A stretch of DNA of 64,000 nt from Asterochloris sp. CNOR1 (GCA_963969365.1 OZ017762.1:1674001-1738000), one strand, 5' to 3'. Shown: positions 12,480-24,800, numbered from the stretch's first letter. Made by a program: numbers and translations. Notes: a model not told the origin generated them from the letters alone.

Positions 12480-12930
12480 ATTCCTGCAGTATGGGAAAAA
12501 GTCTGGGGAGCTTGATGCAGCAGCAAGGCGCTATGTGGGCAGCATTGATGAGCTCCTGAGCATCATACAGCTTGACCTTGCAGATGCTGGGTATGCACAT
12601 GTGCTGCACAGCAACACCTTTTGAGTGTCACTTGCAAGCATGCCTGCTGCAGTTGGTGGCGAGAGGCTGGCTAATGGCTGTTACAGCTCGACCATCCACA
12701 AACCTGAAGACCTTCCTGAAGATCTGAAAAAGCAGAGCAAGCTGCTTCAGAGCAGAGGTGAAGAATCCTTGTATTGGCCCAATTGTCCTGAGGTATCTTT
12801 TATGGTATGTTCAGCCTGCCTCTCATGCGCCACAAATGATGTCTCCATTGCTTTGCAGGCTAAGATCTGAGCAGGGCATGCAGTGGCCCAGCAAATGGCT
12901 TACAAATTCAACAGCGCATTGATTGACAAA
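12480..12930 (+). pseudogene. Unrecognised gene, tandem copy 3 (partial)
   Basis: Third, most diverged copy of the same gene. ARRYVGSIDELLSIIQLDLA at about 12525-12590 aligns with RYIGSIVGGEK of copy 2. GCYSSTIHKPEDLPEDLKKQ near 12678-12740 aligns with GCYTQTVQNFEAVPDDLKQY. MQWPSKWLTNSTAH at about 12877-12920 matches the last exon of copy 1 but stops at once where copy 1 continues. The upstream MSAEPIAP exon is absent. It is therefore probably a truncated copy, although the LPEDLKKQSKLLQSRGEE stretch is still well open. Confidence 0.4.
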
Positions 12931-13760
12931 GTGATGAGCGTGCTTGTACCTGTTGCTGAAGGTCACAATTCACTGGTAGTCATGTTTACATCACAAGACA
13001 GCAGCAGTCTGTAAACATTTGGACAGGTGCACCAAATGACATTAGCCCAGTAGACTCGATGTCATGGAGCACAAAAGGCTTGTATCTTGCCACAGATTGC
13101 AATACACCCTTACAGCAGCCGAGCTGTCCTGCTCACAGCCTGCCTGCAGCTGCTGAGGCATGACGGCGTGGCATCGGCCTCCATTCCATGCCATCAACAG
13201 CTTGTGTGAACTCCTAGCCCTGCAGCACAAGTACAGCTGCCTCAGCAGCTCTTCAATGTAGTACAGCTTCCTCAGGTTAAGGCATTCTTGAGTGCTCACT
13301 GAAGGATGTACAGGTAGTTGGCATGACACGAAGCCGCCAAGCAGCTCTTCAATGTACTTCACGTCGCCATGTCAGGTGCATGCAGGTGGATTTTGCCTGC
13401 ATGATGAAGGTGAGGGGGCAGCCTTGGGGCTACACTGACCTGATTTGCACAGCAGCAAGGCTCACACCCAGTGTCCCGTAAGCCAGGTCAAGAAATGCCA
13501 GCCCAAATGAGCTGGGCTGCTCTTTTCCTCTTGGGCCACACAGCGGCCATGAGGTCAGCCTTAAGCAACCAAGCATGCACCCCCACCTGAGCGGGTAGCT
13601 GGCCATGGTGCAAGTGCAAGCATGATGACGCAAGGCAAGGTGGGAGTCATCAGATCCAACATTTCAGCACCAGTCTAGGCATGCCTGCCAGTGTGGGCCC
13701 TCACTTGGCAGGCCTCGTCCACACTGCTGCGCACTGCACACTCTTGGCATTGCACCACAA
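12931..13760. other. Intergenic region, nothing firm
   Basis: Lies between the decayed third gene copy and the stop of the MurL-like gene. It contains short imperfect repeats (cagctcttcaatgta occurs near 13238 and 13333) and minus-strand open stretches with no recognisable product. It probably holds the 3' UTR of the MurL-like gene. Confidence 0.4.
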
Positions 13761-16700
13761 TCACTCCCGCAGCCCGATGCTGGTCCAAAGCCGCAGGAGC
13801 ACCGGCACCTCCCCTTGGCTCCTGCAGCGCATGTAAGAGGCAGCCTGTCACACTGATGGCTCACAGCACATTGGGAACTTGCAAGTGCAGCCATACACTC
13901 ATGAGCTGCTATTCGAGCACTGCTTGCAGCAAAGCCGTTGATGCAGCACATGCACCAAATCAGCTGGTCTATGCCACACAGCAGTGCGCCTGCAGCCACA
14001 GGGCATATTGCCTGCAGCCACAATGCAGACCCCACACAGCCAAATGGTTGCCACAGGGCAGCGCGCCTGCAGCCTGTGCACTGCCCCATCAAAGCCCACC
14101 TCAGCCCATGACAACCCACCTTCCGACACCCACAGCAGCGCCTGCTGGGGGAAGAGCTGATGCAAAGCAAGTCACCAGCAGCCAAGGGGCAGCGCAAACA
14201 CGAGCACAAGAGCACAGCCTCGCTGAGTTTCTTTTTCTCCCTACACTCTCAACTTGCTGTGCATCTGCACTTCCATGCACGGTGCAGCTGCACTTCCATG
14301 TCACCTTCAGCAATGCAGAGTTCACAACAAGACCCCCACAACGACACCCACCCCACAACGAGACCCCACAACGAGACTTCGCAACAAGACCCCAAAGACA
14401 CTGCTCACGGTGGTCCCTGGGCGGTAAGCTCCAGAGGCATGGCTCCTGCAGCCCGGCGGCAGTATGCGTGTACCCCAGACACAGCCCACTTTTCTCTCTA
14501 CATTCACATTGCCCCGTACAGCTGCACATGCATCTTCACCTGCAGCCATGCACAGTGCACGAGAACGCCCCGAGAACAACGCTGGACACATTGCTGGCTG
14601 TTGTCCTTGGCGCTGTGCAGCTCCAACAGATTGCACTGCCGGCTGTGTTCCCTGGCACTGTGCAGCTCCAACTTGAAGCCCCCTGTCGACTTTTGGGAGC
14701 ACTGCTCCCCCCGGTGCAGCTGCAGCGCCACATGACCTGTGGCAATGCGCATGTGACCCACACACTGTCACCCAGCAATGATCACCTTGCTTGGTGCAGC
14801 CGCGCAGCCATGTCCAGTGCCTGTCGGGTCTCTGCAGGCGTCCCCACGCAGTCCCAGGGCTTGCAGCCGCTGAGGCCTGCCAGCTGGCGCAGCAGACCCA
14901 GGTTGCCAGCATCAGCCAGCAGGTGCCTGTCCCCAAAGACTTGGCGGACCTATAACACAAGAGAGGTGTGATGTTCAGCTTTGTGCTCCTCCGATGATTC
15001 GCGCCTCATGGAAGGCCAGCATGTTGCCTACCGGCGGCCTCAAGTATGCCCAGCAGGGGCATGGTGCAAAAGGGAGCATGCGGGCAGCTTTTGCCTACTG
15101 GCAGCATGCAGGATGTGGGCTGCGTGCCATATCTGGCAGCATGCATTGCATCAGTAGCTTGCAGGGCAGCATCGTGCATTGAAAGGAGGGCCGTGTGGTG
15201 CAGCCCCTGCCAGGGAGGCAGCCTCACCGCAGCAGCAGCAGGGCTAGGCAGTGTGCCCCCAAGATGCAGACGGCGCAGAGCCTAATGGCCTGTGGCAGTC
15301 AAGACAGCATGGAGAGGCACCTTGCAGGTAGGCAGCCTGGCTGCAGCAGCTGCAGGCATGAGTGATTATGGGCCTCCCCCGAAAACAGGTCACTACAGAC
15401 AACACTCCAATTCACCTTCTCAATGGGGAGGAAGGCGCTCATCAGGACGCACACAAAGAGGCACTTGGCACACCGGCAACACCATTCTGAGCCTCCCTGC
15501 GACCAAGCAGGAGAGTGACTCAGCAAAGCTAACAGGCTTTCGTGCTGGAATAGGCTCGTGCTGCAGATAGTTGTCAACTATGCAGCTCACGCTCTGGCAG
15601 CTGGTGTGGTCAGGCCGCTGCTGTGAATGGAAGATCTGATAGAGCATGGAAGCCGCACGTCACGCACAGTGCAGGGAGGTTGTGCAGCTGTGCAAGTTGA
15701 CCCCTGTGGCGCAGCAACCGCTTCCTTGACGCAACAACAGGCCACCAATGAATCAACCATGCAGCACAGCTGACAATGCTTGAGCTGGATGCCGGACAGC
15801 AAGACCTTGGGTCAGCAGCAGGGCAACATCAAATTGCTCATCTTCAGTACAGCTGCGCTCAGCAAGACTAAGCAGGCACAGTTGCTGCTCACCTTGGGCT
15901 CATTGCAGGACAGGAACACTGGCAGGTATTTTGTGTGGCGGCAGAACACTCTGGCGATGTCCAGCTCCCACATGTTGCGCAGCACAGACACTGCAGTGCA
16001 GCAGATGGCGCTGAGACTGAGATGCAGGCAGTGCTCAGCTCTGCCCGCCTAAAGGAGGAGAGTGCAGCAGGCTGCTGCTCATCTAGCACCCTGCACCTGC
16101 TGGGCTTAGGGACAGAGCAGGGGATCCACAACCTAGGGCCCAACGCATTCAGGCAGCTGGCAGTCGGACCAATCACACAAACAGGCAGCAAAATAGCCAC
16201 AGTGCTGCATACCATGCAAGCCCTGCTGCGCATGAGCCACTGCAAACATGCAGTTTGTCAGACATTCTTCCGGTCAGTCTGATGTGAAGCTGCAGGAGCT
16301 TGCTCTCACTGTATTGGATGCCGAGCTGGAGCCGCTGCAGGTAGTTGTTGAACCCCTGCTCCCACTGAAACGACTTGTCGTACTGATGATTCACCATATG
16401 GCCTTCCCACAGCCTGCACGACAAAGTGACTCATCCTATGGCCCTGCCCAGCCTGCACAAGAATTGGCGGTTCACCATGTGGCCTTGCCACAGCCTGCAC
16501 CAGAACTGGTGGTTTACCACGTGGCCTTGCCACAGCCTGCACAGCCAAGACGGCGTCACCGCCTGCAGCTCTGGCAGCAGGTGCGCCTTCTGTGGTGCCC
16601 CAGCTGTGCACGCTGCACACAAGCTGCAGCTCGTGCCCTGGGCCGGCTTGTCAAAGTGATGGATGGCCATGTGTGGCCTTGCCACAGCCTGCACAAGCCA

Positions 16701-19700
16701 GGGTGGGGCCATGCCACAGTCTGCACAGCCAAGGTGGGGCTTGCACAGCAGCTGCATACAAGCAGCAGATGCAAACAAGCAGCACAGCTGTGCACGCTGC
16801 ACACAAGCGCGTGAGCTGAATACGCTGCACACAACCGCGTGAATCAAGCAAGCTGCACACAAGCAGCGGTATGCAGGCAGCAGAGCCATGACCGCTGCAC
16901 ACAAACAGCAGAGCTGTGCACGCTGCAAACAAGCTGAAGAGGCACACAGGCAGCAGAGACAAGCAGAGGAACAAGGGCAGACGCTCACAAGCAGCAGAGG
17001 CGTGGCTGGTGCTTGCTGAGTGGGCAAGCGATGCTACCACCACAAGCATGCAGGCAAGCAGCAGCGCCGGAGGAGAGCAACAACATCCATGGCAGTGCAC
17101 ATTGCTGCTCATAGGGCTACAGCAGCCAGGCGGAGGACAGCTGCAGGGCACCAGGAGCTAGGCAGAGCAGCCACAGCAGCTGTTATCAGTAGTCTCACAG
17201 GGCAAAAGCAGGCGGGCAGCACCAGATGAGCAGCACCAGGCAGGCAGAGCAGCCACAGCAGCTGCTGCCAGCAGCTAGCATGTGTTGTTGGTACCCCAGT
17301 GCCATGCGTAACAGGTATGACTGCGCCGGCCAGTTGTATAGTGTGGCAGGCTCACATGTTGCCCTCGTTGGCACTCCTCTCATTGCCGACCGCGATGGTG
17401 TCGTAGCCACACTGCAGGGCCACCGCGGCGCTGATGCAGGCCACCAGCGCCATCCAGGCATGGCCGCAGGGGACCAGGCTCCTGTCCCTGCTGTGCTCCC
17501 ACCTGCATCAGATACCCCCAGTGCTGCAAATGAGCATGGGGCACCGGCAGTGCCCTGCATTAGGTAACGCTGACGCTGACCAGGTGCCTGCCAGAGCCTG
17601 CAGGCACCACAGCCAGCTGCACTGCCTGCTGCCCAGCTACACAGCCGCCGCCAGGCATGCTGTCTGCGACTTCCAGTCTCTTGGCGCAGCAGCAGCAACA
17701 ACCCCTCAACAGGGCAGGCTGCCACTGCACCAGTGCCAGTGGCGGCTGCCCAGCCAGCAGGGCTGACGGCTGCAGGGCCGTCTGCGCCTGCTGCCCAACA
17801 CCTTGCTGGCACAATCGATCACATGGGGGCTGCTGGATGCCTCTGCTGCTCCCTGATGCTGGTAGGAGCTACCCAGGCAGCAGGATCGCAAGGAAATATC
17901 TGCACCTGCTGACTGTCAAGCAGCAGACATCACCTGTCTCCAATGTCGGTTTCCATGGCACACACAATCACGTTGGGGCTGCCTGATGCCTCTGCTGCCG
18001 CCTGGTAGCGCCACACAGACTCAAACTCCCCTGGACGGTCCCCAACAAAGAGCCACTGCCCCTCGAGGTCTGCTGCCTGCATAGTGTCAACAGAGCAGGA
18101 CTTCTCAGCTGGTTTGTGCTCAGCTCAGCAGAACATCTAGAGCCATTTGACTCAGTGCAGTCTAGCGCATTTTGCCTCAGTGCAACCTGCTGCACCTGCC
18201 ACAGCATGCACAGCTTGATGTCTGACTGGCACACCCCACCATTCACAGGGACGGGCACAGTCGCATTGCAGGGCGGCGGCAGGAGCACGTCGCGCTTCTC
18301 AAGCTTCTGTAACACACCACAAGCTGCGTCCAGGGGCTGGGAAGCCCTGTCAGATGAAAGCTGAAATTTTTAGACAGGCACCAGCAAGCGCTTGCATGCT
18401 GACCTTAAGCAGCTCAAAGACTGTGAGAGAGTCCTTGCCGCCGCCCAAGGGAACCAGCACATTGCGACCCTGGAAGGGCAGCACTGGCCCCCTTCCACCT
18501 GCTGACAGCTCATCCTGGTCAGGGAAAGTGCTGGCCTGGTCAGAGCCTGTCCAGTCCACAGCCTGCGTGGCCTGTGAGCTCACACTGTCATCGCAGCAGC
18601 AGGTGGGCTGCTGAGTGGTGTTGTGCACTGCATCCATGCAAGGGCATTCAAGTCCTGATGGCTGAGAGGGGCTGGTAGGCAGCTGAGTGCTGTGCTCTGC
18701 TCCTGAGTCAGCAGCTGAGCTGTCTGCTGGGTCTGACAGGCTCTCCAGCTGAATGGTATGCCAGTACTGCAGCCTGCAGGAAAGAAAGACAGGGGCGTCA
18801 TGGTAAGGTGTGCTGCGTGTGAGATGCATTTCATATCCCGGGTGGCATGCATTGCTTAGGCAGGAGGCACCATGAATGTTTGCAGGCAGGCAGCCACAGC
18901 CAGTAGTAAGATACACAGTCCCCACATGAGGTGGTGAGCTGCGGCCGTGCTCTCATCCAAAACAACGTCAGGCGCCATGACGGTGCTGCAGCTCACCTGT
19001 TGACAGCAAAGAACTCCCCCGTGATGCCTGTCCAGGTCCGCTGCCAGAAGGCCAGCTGCTCTGCCGTCAGTGTGCCTGCATCCATGGCAGTCTGGCTGTG
19101 AGGGGACGAACAGCTGATTTCATGGGCCACGCCAATGCTGACAGTCGTGCAGGGGGTGTTTTGGCCAGTTGAGCTTGGCCAGGCTCACCTGCATGCATGC
19201 AGATTCAAAGTTCAGCTGTCGCTTCTCAGGACGTTTTTGATAGGCGGGCATACATGTTACTGGCAGAGCCTGACCACATGTGTCAGGTCAGGCTCTGCCA
19301 GCACAACAGTTGCTGTTGTGGGCAGTGAGGGCGCCTCACAAGGCACGCTCAAGGGGCAGGGAAGCACCACAAGCTGATGCTGGATCCCACCTGCCCTGAT
19401 CTGAGCGCGCCTGGTGCCATGCCCCAGCCAGAACCAGTGCAGGCTGACCAGGCCCACGCAGAACACCATGTGCTGCGCAGCAGCCTGCAGACAGCATCGG
19501 CAGTGTGGAGCAGCTTGCAAGGGCGCAATCTAAGATGCTGGGCACCTTTCCCTGGGCAGCATGCACAGGCAGGAGCACAGCTACAGCAATGCCCTCTGAG
19601 CGCGTACATGATCTAGCAGAGACAGGGCCTCTGAATGCATGACAACGAGGGACAAGGCAGCAGAGCTGCTGACAGAGGGCGTACATGATCTAGCAGAAAC

Positions 19701-20103
19701 AGGGCCTGTGAACTCATGACGATGAGGGACAAGGCAGCAGAGCTGCTGAGAGACGTTGGGCGCATCACAGAGGGCTGTGCCGCAAGACGACTGCAGGGAC
19801 ATGTGACTGCGGCATGACATCAAGCATCACACATCCCAACCTGAGCTGCATGCCGGTGGCCCTGCAGGCACTGCAAAGCCTGCGTTGGTGCTGCAATATT
19901 GCTCACAGGCCGGAGCAGGTCGCACCTGTGGTGGGTGACGGAAGAAGGGTCGAGGCAGGTGCAGGCGGGACGCGAAGCTGTGCAGCACATGCTCAGAGGC
20001 GGCATCCCTCAGGCTGAAGGTGAACAGGGCGCAGCTGCTGGCAGGGTGCAGGCTCCAGGCATCGTAGCTGAGCAGCAGCTGGTCCTGGGGCTGCACCTCA
20101 TCC
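13761..20103 (-). CDS. MurL-like protein (UDP-MurNAc-L-Ala-L-Glu epimerase family)
   Basis: Bacterial MurL uses ATP to convert the L-Glu of UDP-MurNAc-L-Ala-L-Glu to D-Glu. Exons: 19926-20103, 19391-19484, 18997-19095, 18404-18773, 18240-18306, 17934-18069, 17356-17481, 16310-16413, 15893-15990, 15416-15496, 14786-14949 and 13761-13821. From 19095 down, all joins agree in phase. Family signatures in order: LVPLGGGKDSLTVFELL (PP-loop ATP site), GHAWMALVACI, AVGNERSANEGN, LWEGHMVNHQYDKSFQWE, SVLRNMWELDIARVF, FLSCNEPK, SEWCCRCAKCLFVC and LSGCKPWDCVGTPAETRQAL. The protein ends LRLWTSIGLRE. The upstream exon with TAEQLAFWQRTWTGITGEFF fits the family N-terminal part, and HMVFCVGLVSLHWFWLGH probably matches its SYYK region, but the join at 19391/19095 does not fit, so one small exon is probably missing. 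The start codon is not found. A role in plastid peptidoglycan is only inference; its true substrate is unknown. Confidence 0.8.
16430..16760. repeat. Tandem copies of a MurL-like exon edge in the intron
   Basis: The exon edge at about 16385-16420 (gattcaccatatggccttcccacagcc) recurs in three or four copies at about 16430-16550 (ttcaccatgtggccttgccacagcctgcac) and weaker ones near 16660-16740. Each copy includes the gcctgcac acceptor side. A second simpler array rich in ctgcacacaagc follows to about 16960. All lie in intron 16414-17355. Confidence 0.65.
19261..19300. repeat. Perfect 15-bp inverted repeat (hairpin)
   Basis: Arms 19261-19275 (tggcagagcctgacc) and 19286-19300 are exact reverse complements around a 10-base loop. 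It lies in an intron of the MurL-like gene. No other copy was noticed in the window. Confidence 0.8.
19602..19757. repeat. Two tandem 77-bp units
   Basis: The block starting gcgtacatgatctagcaga near 19602 recurs 77 bp later, near 19679, with few changes, followed by a shared gacaaggcagcagagctgctga block. It lies in the intron between the first two visible exons of the MurL-like gene. Confidence 0.7.
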
Positions 20104-20760
20104 CTGCAGAATACATAAAGGCTGCTCAGGGTGCAGGCTCCAGGCGTCGTAGCTGAGCAGGAGCTGGTCCTGAGGCTGCACCTCATCCCTGCAAAGTATA
20201 TAAAGGCTGCTCAGGTTGCAGGCTCCAGGCACCGTAGCTGAACAGCAGCTGGTCCTGAGGCTGCACCTCATCCCTGCAAAGTATGTAAAGGCTGCTCAGG
20301 TTGCAGGCTCTAGGCGTCGTAGCGGAACAGCAGCTGGTCCTGAGGCTGCTCCCTGCAGAATTCCATGAAGGCTGCTCAGTTTTCAGGCTCCAGGCACCGT
20401 AGCTGAACAGCAGCTGGTCCTGAGGCTGCACCTGATCCCTGCAAGAATCAATATTGCTGCTCAAGTGAGCAAGTGACAAGCTGGATGGAATACATGCTGG
20501 TCCTGAGGCTGCACCTCATCCCTGCAAAGACCTGAGGAGGCTGCTCAAGCGAGGGGTCGAGGAGTCGAGGACTTGTAGCAGAGCAGCAGGAAGAATAGAG
20601 AGAGGGCTGTCCCTGAGGCTGCACCGCACCCCTGCAGCAGGTGAATAGGCTGCTCGAGTCTGCGCACAAGCCCCTGATCGACTGTGTCCCCAGGTGATGC
20701 AAAATCCGTCCCTGAGGGTGCACCTCACTCCTGCAGAAGATGAGAAGGCTGCTTGACTCA
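20104..20760. repeat. Ladder of copies of the first visible MurL-like exon edge
   Basis: The acceptor and first bases of exon 19926-20103 (minus strand GDEVQPQDQLLLSYDAW) recur about every 84 bp: near 20137, 20222, 20306 and 20385, then more diverged near 20497, 20606 and 20703. Each copy keeps the ctgcag acceptor-like block and the gaggtgcagcctcaggac coding block. Similarity falls with distance from the real exon. The minus strand of the near copies still reads DEVQPQDQLLFSYGAW. Confidence 0.8.
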
Positions 20761-21859
20761 GCAGTGCATGGGCACTTTAAGACTGCATCTGCAGGAAACA
20801 CAAGAGCTGTGGTCCCCTCATACCTGCAACCACGGGGAGAGTGATGTGTCACACCATGCATGGCAACAGTCGAGCCTTTCTTGAGATTGCTGAAGGTCTT
20901 CCAAGGTCAGAGGGGTAAGATGCTCAAGCACATGGTTTTCGGCAGACAGACTGTATGCAGTTGACCAAGGCACCTAGCAGGATGGGCTGGCTGTGCAGGG
21001 GGCTTACCACAGCAAGTCTGGCAGCATTGGGGAGTCACTTTTGTTACTCTCCATTACTCTCCATGCCAGGGTCAAAACAGATGCTAGAGCAACCTGATCC
21101 TCCAGATCATCATGTGAGAAATTCCTGGGGCTGACTGCTTTCTTCAGTGCAGTGACAGGCTCATGCATGAGCCAGGTCAGGCCTTGTAGATGGAGAGAAG
21201 CAGGGCTTAGGGTTATCCAAAACCCCCTGCAGCTGTGGGAATTGGTGAGAATCAAGAGCCGCACCCATTTGTGCTGGGGTAACGACAGCCTGGCAGGAGC
21301 TGGTTGCACCACATCCCGTCCCTCCTTCCTTGTCACTCCCAGGTGAGGGGAAGCACGTGGAGCGGGCAGCTGCATTTAGGTGCCAGGCATGTGGTCTTGC
21401 TCTGCCGGCCACTACCGGCAGCACACTGCATACAGGTGCACGGCACATGCCGTCTGCATTGGTCAGCGGCTGCAGGATGCACGGTGTGCTGACTGAGTTA
21501 GTCTCGGGGCTTCTTGTGGCATGTCACATGCCATTGGAGCTCACAGGGTCTGCCATGGGCCGGCCGCAAAAGGCCGGGGGTTTCTCGGAGCCGCCCCGAT
21601 CTGGCAATGCTGCGTCAGCCATCATGTGCTGACAGCAGGCATCTCAGTAATTTCATTCTTAGCATTCACAGCCCTCTGGATGAAGCTGGACACCCCCACC
21701 TGAAGGCACACCTGCTCTCGTCAGCTGCTTGAATTTGCTATAAGGGACCTGCAGAAGCAGCAGGGTGTCAATGTCGGGAGAGAGCAGCCCTCAATTCAGC
21801 CCAGCATGGATGCAGATTTGAACGAATCTGCCTGACCCAGCATTCCACCTTATGTGCAG
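20761..21859. other. Region between the divergent MurL-like and AP2 genes
   Basis: It should contain the first exon of each gene and their shared upstream region. On the plus strand an ATG at 21554 opens MGRPQKAGGFSEPPRSGNAA, a plausible AP2-gene N-terminus, but I cannot splice it in phase to the exon at 21860. On the minus strand no MurL-like start was found. No clear promoter element is seen. Confidence 0.35.
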
Positions 21860-24800
21860 GCCTGGTATTCATACTCAGGCGCAGCTCTGGCAGGGGACCA
21901 GGACCGCATGTCGCAGGTTCGCACTCAGTGGCCCGTGGAGGCTGCCCAGCCGCGGTACAGGCAGAGTGCGTTTGTGCCCTCTGCCACCAGCCAGAACAGC
22001 CAGCCACAGGAGGTGGCTGCTCAGTCAGCCGCCTCGGCTGCCTTTCCAGCCAGCCACAGCCCTGGTGGCCTGTCGGCGCAGCTCAAGGCGCATGCAAAAT
22101 CCTCGCCGCCTGGCGAACCCTCCTATGCAGGTGGGGTTGCAGTGTGCCCCCTGACACCGGCGGGAAGGCACTTTTGGGGTCTGCACCTCAGGCAGTGCAG
22201 CAAGGGCTACGCAGGCTGGATCACAGAAGATGAAGGCTCCTGAGGTTGCGCACCAGTCTTCCGACCCTTTTCAGTGGACTGGGACCTTTTCAAGCGCATG
22301 GCCTGTGTGGCATGCTGCTCTGCCTCTGCTAGCTCTGGGGCTGAGCATGGTCTGCCCAGTCACAACTTTGCTTGAGCACAGCAGGTTCCACGGAAAATGG
22401 CCCACTCCAGGGCTGGTCAGTCGCTGACGCCGAAGTGTGCTCGACATGGGGGTCTTGGAGGCAGAGCGGCAGCTTGCGCCACATGTTGTGCACTGCCCAT
22501 TGGCTGGGGCAGAGCAGCAGCTTCCACCATCTGTCTGTCCATTGCTGGGTCCAGCTGTGGCAATGTGCAGTCTTACGGACTGCTGGCACTGAAGGGTGCC
22601 CGGAGTGTGCTGAGCACTGGGAGGGTCTGCTTGCCTGCAGCTTGGCTGGCAAATGCTGGCGCTGCAGCCAATGCTTTCAGGGCTGCGGTCGGTTTATGGG
22701 GCTGGCGCAGTCCAACTGCACAGATGCCTGAGCAGTACAATACTTGGCAATGACACACGTTCTGCTCATGCGAGGCCCAACAATGCTGATGGGAGGCAGG
22801 CTTCCAGCAGGCCTGTTATCGTGGGAAGTGACTCTGCAGTCCCGTCGTGAAAGGCTGCTGCTGTGCATGCCAGCTCCTCCCTGTGCGATGCACAGGAAGC
22901 AGCTGTGGCCTCTCCTGCTTTGCCTGCATGCCCATGCCTGCTCTCTGTGCCGCAGTTTCCCACAAGCAGCCCAGGGCGCAATGCCAGCGCGGTGCAAGCC
23001 TGCTTTGGGAAAACAGTGGCGAGCTGCAGGGTGAAAAGGCCACTACTTCACAGAGTCAGAGGCGACGGCATGTAACTTTTTAATTGCAGGGTCCCCGCAG
23101 GTGGCTCCAGGCCCAATACCAGCTCTGGGCTCCAGCCTGCAGACAAGCACGGGAGCCAGTCGGCCGCTGTCGGGGGCTGGCGGGTTGGGGCGGAGCGCAG
23201 CCTCGGGCAGCAGCCCGGTCACCTTCGTGAGGGTGGCGCCGGGGGCCAGCACAGGACCTCAGCCGCCAGCCATGCAGGTGACACCTCTGGTGCAGCGTGC
23301 AGGGCAGTGCGGGTCGACGCCCACGTTTCCGGCCCATGGTGGCCACTTGTATTAGTCAGAGTGCGACTGCCGTGCAGTGCACCAGCGCTGATGCGGGCGG
23401 ATGCGGCTGAGGGGGACTGACGCCGGCAGCACAAGCTGCCAGCTGCATGAGGCACGCAACTTGGCAGGCAAACAATACAGCGGCCGGTCTGGCAGCTCTG
23501 CCTATCCAGCCCAAGAGAACAGTGTAGCCTGGGTGTGGGTTGGCCTGCATTGTAGGCATGTGCCAAGAATGAGGTATCAATTCAGGAGCAGGAGACACCT
23601 GGCGTCCAGGGTGGCTGCACGCCTGGCCTCTGGCTTCCGGGCATCTTCCAGGACTTGAGGCAGCAGTTACTGCCAAAGCATCATGCACGACTAAAGCTGC
23701 CCCTGGTTTTTTTGAAGCCTGGAGGCTATGGCCTCAGGCGGCCCAGGGTGCCCAGGGATGGTCAGAGGTACATGTCACCGCTGGTGCACCTTTTGGTCAC
23801 CCCGCCTGAGGCATGAGTGCCCTTTGTCAAGCAGCACCGTCCAAAGCCACGCTCGTAAGGTCTGACGGCAGTGCCGTTCCATGTTGCCCGGCCACAGTTC
23901 CAACTGGCAGACAGCTGGGTGCTGGTGGGCTGCTCAGGTGCAGAACTGGCTGTGTGGGCCGTCGCTATGTGGCTGGTCGATGCCTAGGTCATGCGAGTGC
24001 GGCGCCGAAGGCGCGGCCTTGCGCAAGACAGCAGTGCTCATCGTCTGACGACCCCTAATGGAGAAGGTGCAGGGCTGCATGCAAGGCTTTTCAGGCAGCA
24101 CAGACTCTGCACTGGCAGCTCATCAATGCCAGATACTTGACTTCACGTTGAACTTGCAGGTGCAGGGCTTCAGGACGGGCTCAGTGGGCAGCACAGACTC
24201 TGCACCAGGAGCGTATGGTGGTTCAGTGCCGGGCCGCGTGGCTGGGCCCCCCCTTGCGCTGATGACTCTGGCACAGAAGCTCGGGCAGGGCCAGGGACAG
24301 GCGGCAGGCAGCGCGCCCGTGAGCAATGGGCCCCTCTTCTCGGCTGGGCAGCACAGGTGGGCTGGAGTGCTGCAGCTGGTCTTGCCTGATGCCACCAAGC
24401 ACGTCCAGATGGCTTCTGCTGCTGGGATACGCTGGGGCAGGTGGCCGGCAGCGCGCCCAGCATCATTTGACACCTGTTCCTGCCTGGCCAGCCAAAGTGC
24501 GCACACCTGCTGTGTGCTGCTGGCTTGTGTCTGGCCAGAATGAGCTTTGTGCTGGCTGGGGGCTGGCGATGTGCTGACGCTGAGACAGGTCTTTGCCAGC
24601 TTCAGCACAGCACCCCCTTGCTGAGGCACCTGTCACTGTGGAATTACATGGTGTAAAGCTCACCTGCAGGTGTCTGTGACAGTTGCTGTGCTGCGCGAGG
24701 TGACCACTTCCTGTGGCCCCTGGCCTGTCTGATGCGCAACCTTACTAACCAGCTTCCCCTGCCACTGCAGGCCACCCATGTCAGGCTTTCCCTCAGCCTC

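Noticed and set aside
13691-14971. 426-codon plus-strand open frame
   Set aside because: It runs antisense through the last exons and an intron of the MurL-like gene, is rich in His/Ser/Cys typical of GC-rich antisense frames, and has no recognisable domain.
18404-18773. Asparagine synthetase or tRNA-modifying PP-loop enzyme in place of MurL
   Set aside because: The GGGKDS site alone would allow these, but NERSANEGN, VNHQYDKS, WCCRCAKC and KPWDCVGT in order fit only the MurL family as I know it.
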